A DNA stretch of 9,960 bases, taken from contig CAYFSC010000116.1 in assembly GCA_964345695.1 (NCBI GenBank), positions 1 through 9,960 on the forward strand. The letters run 5' to 3'. Source of the DNA: CAYFSC01 sp964345695. Its GTDB lineage: Bacteria; Bacteroidota; Rhodothermia; Rhodothermales; Salinibacteraceae. The first letter of the stretch is position 1. Every line of letters starts with the position of its first letter. Positions 6,794-9,960 of the stretch are shown here, piece after piece. The position numbers and the translations under genes are program-made. The notes beneath the pieces were generated by a model. It had not been told where the DNA came from. It searched no databases and saw nothing but the letters and a program-made list of their open reading frames with translations.

Positions 6794-8926
6794 TCACCGC
6801 CCGAATTGCCAGCGGAGTTGAGCCGCCAGTTCCCGGAGACGGTCGCCTGGCGTTTCGTTCAAGCCCGACCCGAACGCCGTCACGTTGTCGAAGCGAGTGA
6901 CGCTGTACTTGGCCTCCAAAGTCAGGGCCCGATGGGGCCGGAACCGGGCCCGCACGTACCAGCGCTGTCCCTGCCCGAAAAAGGCCGGCACAGAAAAAGC
7001 GTAAAGCAGGTCCGGTTCGTAGGCAAAGACCCGCGCCGAAAAGTCGTCGGTGTCGAAGACGGCAAGCCGCGTGTCGAGTTGTAGGCTTGGAGTGGGTTCG
7101 TAGCGAACGTCCTGGTAGATTAGTGCGCCCGCAGAGTTCGTAGTCGGAGTCGAGACGCGGGTGGCTTCCACGCGAGTGCGAACGGTCAGCCGATTGCTGA
7201 AGGCGAACGATCCGTGCCAGCGAACCGACCGTCGGGTTTCAGATTGCACGCCTGCGAGGAGCCGTCCGCCGGCGTCGGCGATCTCGGTGCCATCGTCCCG
7301 CGTTTCGGTCCGCACTTGCACGTAGTGGTCGATCCAGGGACGAGGTGTGTGCTCCACAACCAGCCGGGCGTCGATGCCGGCGGACGGGCGGGGCACGCCG
7401 AAGCGGAGCCAAGGAAACCGGTACTGATCCACGTACGCAGCCACCGTCCAGTCCTCGGCGACCCGCTGCTGCAGGCCGAGATACACGCCGCGCTCGTTCT
7501 GCGTTGCGCCGTTCCGTTCTCCGAACGCATACCCATGGAGGCTCGCGAATGAGCGCGGGTACATCCGCCCCACCACAACGGCGTCTGTGCGAGGCGTTTC
7601 CAGCGTGAGGCCCCCCACGCCGCCGTACGACCCAGACGGTGCGCGTGCAAGCTCCCCGAACATGGTGAAGGGGGCACGATACCCCGTCGCAAACACGCTT
7701 GCCATGAAAGCAGAATCGCCCGAAAAGTCGAATCGTTTATACGGAGCGTCGCCCGGCAGCACCGGACGGTCGAACCGGCTTCGGTACAGAGCCCCCCCGA
7801 CCTCAAGGTCGTCCCATACGCCTTGGAGGGCCCCTCCCCAAACCGTTTCATGCAACGCGTCCTTCCGACGAATCTCCGACGGCGTGCGGTGTAGGCCGCT
7901 GCCGGCGATCGTCACGGCGGGTTGCACCCCGGAAGCGGAAGATTCGGCGTCCGGGGGACCCAGCGTCGCGTCCAGTGTCCGTCGCGATCCGAAGCCGGAG
8001 ACGGACAAAGAAGGCGTTATCCGAACCGTGGTGGCGAGGCCACGGAAGAACCGGTTCTCTTCTGTCGACGCGAAAGGAACGAGCCCGGGCCCGCTGCGGG
8101 GCAGAAAGCCGACCACGGTTCGGCTTTTCCCGAACGCGATGCCTCGCCACAGTGCCACGCCTTGTCCGAACGCGGCGGTAAAGTCTCCGATAATCAGCGA
8201 CTGGAGCCGCCCAAAGTCGCGAAGTGCAACGGAGCCCGAGACGTGATCGAAGCCGTAGTTGCGCCGGCTCGGCTCCCAGGCAAACGCTTCGCCGGGGTCT
8301 TTGTCGAGCGTCAACGCGGCGCGGGCCCGACGCGCATGTTGGATCTTGATCCGCGTCGTGAGTCGGACGGGTGAGCCCACGAAGAGAGTTCGGGTCGTGT
8401 CGTCGGAGTAGCCGCGTCCCAGGTCCAAACGACGCTCCACGCGTTGCATCACATAGCCGTCGAGGTTTGACAGGACACTCGACAGCGAGGGCACCGAAGG
8501 ATACGGCGTCTCGCCGCTCTGGAGCGTCGCGTCCGGGCTGGAGAGTGCACGCAGGTACGGGCGTGCTCGCAGCAGGCGCCGTGCGGTCATGCCGTCCACT
8601 TCTTGCAGCGCCTCGAGCGAGGCGAAGGGCCCCTTTGTCGTGCGATGCCTAACGATCCGGCGGGCAAGCAGAAGAGGGATGGAAGGGATCCGTGCCAGGT
8701 CTTCGGCCGAGGCCGTGTTCACGTTGCGCGGTTGCGCGGCCAGCTCAGCCAGGAGTTCAGCGATCTGAGTCGGATCGCCGGTTTCGGCGTCGAGGTCATC
8801 GACGGCATATTCGACAGTGGATTCCACATCCACTGTGTCCGGAGGCATCTGCGGACCGGGATCCTGCGCCAGTAGGGATCTACTGAGCAGCAGAACGATG
8901 ATTGGGAAGCAGCAGAGAGTACGCAT
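6794..8926 (-). CDS. ComEA-type helix-hairpin-helix domain fused to an outer-membrane beta-barrel
   Basis: A 710-aa exported protein. Signal peptide: hydrophobic core IIVLLLSRSLL with cleavage likely after LLA20, before QDPGP. After a short acidic linker comes a double helix-hairpin-helix domain typical of ComEA: PRNVNTASAEDLARIPSI (66-83), then LLARRIVRHRTTKGPFASLE (86-105) and ALQEVDGMTARRLL (106-119). HhH domains of this kind bind DNA without sequence preference. From about 160 to the end, alternating polar/hydrophobic strands with aromatic girdles suggest a large outer-membrane barrel, including GDFTAAFGQGVALWRG (247-262) and AFGKSRT (264-270), ending LRWQFGR. Such HhH-barrel proteins occur in Bacteroidota, usually labelled only by the HhH domain. 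It follows the PorV/PorQ-like gene after 49 bases on the same strand. A role in DNA uptake is possible but not shown; HhH folds can also act as structural or protein-binding modules. It lacks a Shine-Dalgarno sequence. Confidence 0.85.
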   Translation of the reverse strand: MRTLCCFPIIVLLLSRSLLAQDPGPQMPPDTVDVESTVEYAVDDLDAETGDPTQIAELLAELAAQPRNVNTASAEDLARIPSIPLLLARRIVRHRTTKGPFASLEALQEVDGMTARRLLRARPYLRALSSPDATLQSGETPYPSVPSLSSVLSNLDGYVMQRVERRLDLGRGYSDDTTRTLFVGSPVRLTTRIKIQHARRARAALTLDKDPGEAFAWEPSRRNYGFDHVSGSVALRDFGRLQSLIIGDFTAAFGQGVALWRGIAFGKSRTVVGFLPRSGPGLVPFASTEENRFFRGLATTVRITPSLSVSGFGSRRTLDATLGPPDAESSASGVQPAVTIAGSGLHRTPSEIRRKDALHETVWGGALQGVWDDLEVGGALYRSRFDRPVLPGDAPYKRFDFSGDSAFMASVFATGYRAPFTMFGELARAPSGSYGGVGGLTLETPRTDAVVVGRMYPRSFASLHGYAFGERNGATQNERGVYLGLQQRVAEDWTVAAYVDQYRFPWLRFGVPRPSAGIDARLVVEHTPRPWIDHYVQVRTETRDDGTEIADAGGRLLAGVQSETRRSVRWHGSFAFSNRLTVRTRVEATRVSTPTTNSAGALIYQDVRYEPTPSLQLDTRLAVFDTDDFSARVFAYEPDLLYAFSVPAFFGQGQRWYVRARFRPHRALTLEAKYSVTRFDNVTAFGSGLNETPGDRLRELAAQLRWQFGR

Positions 8927-8975
8927 CGCTCAACGTCGACCAGGGGAGGGGAAAGGGGCGTGCAGGGAGGGCACG

Positions 8976-9815
8976 TCACCACCGGATTCCGAAGGACGCA
9001 GCTGGTGACCATCCAAGCTCCTGGTGGTTTTCGGCGGCCACGTCGGCCTCCAGCGCCCCCAGCGACACCCCGGCGCCAGCCGTAAAGCGCGTCGGGTCGG
9101 AAGCCACACCGGCACGAATCCGGAGGATGTCGACCGGTTGGACCTCCAGCCCCCCGCGCAGGGAGAGCGGAAAAGCGATGTCCTTAAAGACGTCAGCGAC
9201 GACTCGCACGCGACGTTCGGCCTCGTAGCTCAGCCCCACGGCCAACGTCTGAGGCAGAGAGGTGTCGTCCGAGAGTGCGGGTTTGTTGACGTTCGTGGCG
9301 TGTGCCCCAAAGTCGAGCCTTGGCAGCACCTCCACGAGAAGCCCCAGGTGGATCCCGAGGGCGCCTGCCTGGCCGTACCCGTCAACGCGAGTGTGGTAGT
9401 ACCGTAGGTTGATTCCGGCGTGCAAGGGGCGGGACGTACGAAACGAGAAGGCCCGTGCATAGCCGGCGTTCACATGCACCTCACGATAGGCGTCGAATCC
9501 GAAGGTGCCGGCCCCAGCCGAGAAGGAGCCCCATCGCGTGGGCTGTACCAGGTGGGCCGCTCCGTATCGCAGCGCCGTGATGCCGAAGGACTGCTGCGAG
9601 AACAGGGTGAGCACGCGGTCCGAACGGGCCGAATGGGCTGCGGGATTGGCATGCACGCCTACGTCTGATGCCAACGCCGTGGTAGCATGGGCCAGCCCGG
9701 TAGAGCGAGCATGACCGCGTAAATCATAGGAAGACTGGGCGTAACTAAACGAAGGGCAGACTCCCGATGTGACCCACGCAATCCATAGCCCCAGGCAGAT
9801 GTGTAGATAGGGCAT
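8976..9815 (-). CDS. PorV/PorQ-like outer membrane beta-barrel protein
   Basis: A 279-aa outer membrane protein. The N-terminus is a signal peptide (hydrophobic ICLGLWIAWVTSGV, cleavage probably after FSYA26). The mature start, SSYDLRGHARSTGLAHATTA followed by LASDVGVHANPAA, fits the PorV/PorQ/UPF0164 pattern of a Gly/Ala-rich first strand with a 'D-x-x-x-x-x-NPA' turn, as in FadL-like barrels and type IX secretion accessory proteins. Repeated strands follow (FSAGAGTFGFDAY, VHVNAGYARAFSF, LHAGINLRYYHTRVDGYG, LDFGAHATNVNK, LSLRGGLEVQPVDILRIRAG), ending in FGIRW with a terminal aromatic. The core is shorter than typical PorV (about 390 aa) and nearer PorQ. No other secretion gene is visible, so a type IX role is unproven; it might instead be a transport or scaffold barrel for the HhH-barrel protein encoded 49 bases downstream in the same direction. 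Confidence 0.75.
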   Translation of the reverse strand: MPYLHICLGLWIAWVTSGVCPSFSYAQSSYDLRGHARSTGLAHATTALASDVGVHANPAAHSARSDRVLTLFSQQSFGITALRYGAAHLVQPTRWGSFSAGAGTFGFDAYREVHVNAGYARAFSFRTSRPLHAGINLRYYHTRVDGYGQAGALGIHLGLLVEVLPRLDFGAHATNVNKPALSDDTSLPQTLAVGLSYEAERRVRVVADVFKDIAFPLSLRGGLEVQPVDILRIRAGVASDPTRFTAGAGVSLGALEADVAAENHQELGWSPAASFGIRW

Positions 9816-9848
9816 CGATCCAAGAAGTGGTTTTCAGATGTGTATGTA

Positions 9849-9879
9849 TAAGTGTACCGTGTAGAAGTGAATAATAAAA
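9849..9879 (-). promoter_or_regulatory. Possible Bacteroidetes-type promoter of the PorV-like/HhH-barrel unit
   Basis: On the minus strand, TTTT (9876-9879) and TACACTTA (9849-9856) are separated by 19 bases, partly matching TTTG and TAnnTTTG (one and two mismatches). The stretch around it, about 9838-9886, is much richer in A and T than the rest of the window. Transcription would start near 9842, about 26 bases before the start codon. Weak boxes make this tentative; a sigma-70-like TTCACT/TATACA pair with a 16-base spacer overlaps it. Confidence 0.3.
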
Positions 9880-9886
9880 ATGAATT

Positions 9887-9960
9887 CGGAGCCCGAAGTC
9901 CCGATGGGCAGAAGGGGGCAGGGAATTGTCCCGAAGAAACTGTCGCCCTGTGGTCAGGTA
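9887..9960. other. Right-edge non-coding stretch, nothing recognised
   Basis: The last 74 bases return to high GC and contain only short imperfect inverted repeats (for example GGGAATTGTCCC at 9921-9932) without a T-run. No start codon with a supported reading frame, RNA gene or promoter box was recognised; it may be the upstream region or the end of a gene outside the window. Confidence 0.3.

Noticed and set aside
6054..6797. A 247-codon minus-strand frame across the peptidase end and the zinc-ribbon gene
   Set aside because: It runs through a strong terminator hairpin and lies opposite a protein with a convincing CxxC pattern; its own product shows no domain.
9921..9932. Near-palindrome GGGAATTGTCCC at the right edge
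   Set aside because: Only four outer base pairs match, there is no second copy and no associated gene start, so it is not called an operator.

Overview
This is a GC-rich bacterial window of tightly packed protein-coding genes, with no RNA gene, mobile element, CRISPR array or integration signature that I can see. Several traits suggest the Bacteroidota/Rhodothermota side of the tree, perhaps a halophilic Rhodothermota (Salinibacter-like) lineage. These are a near-consensus Bacteroidetes-type promoter (TTTc, 21-base spacer, TAtgTTTG) before the large exported protein, mostly absent Shine-Dalgarno sequences, several envelope proteins of Bacteroidetes style, high GC and acidic stretches. The placement is an inference from style; no marker gene fixes it.

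Left block, minus strand, transcribed toward base 1: ppk1 (polyphosphate kinase 1, 757 aa, both catalytic histidines present), then after 60 bases a 200-aa protein that looks like a diverged CYTH (triphosphate-tunnel) domain, then after 70 bases the 5' end of another gene that leaves the window. CYTH proteins typically bind or cleave triphosphate or polyphosphate, so the order ppk1-CYTH suggests a polyphosphate unit.

Middle block, plus strand, divergent from ppk1: a roughly 978-aa exported protein combining an HExxH zinc peptidase domain, a TolB-like beta-propeller and a C-terminal outer-membrane-type beta-barrel with an Omp85-like RGY motif. It is followed by a small acidic protein with a two-CxxC zinc-ribbon pattern, which ends at a strong intrinsic terminator with a GAAA tetraloop.

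Right block, minus strand, convergent with the middle block: a PorV/PorQ-like outer membrane protein of 279 aa, then 49 bases downstream a 710-aa protein with a signal peptide, a ComEA-type double helix-hairpin-helix domain and a long predicted beta-barrel. The pair looks like one transcription unit, probably driven from an AT-rich stretch near 9840-9890. The most interesting points are the two composite envelope proteins (peptidase-propeller-barrel and HhH-barrel) and the CYTH-like neighbour of ppk1.
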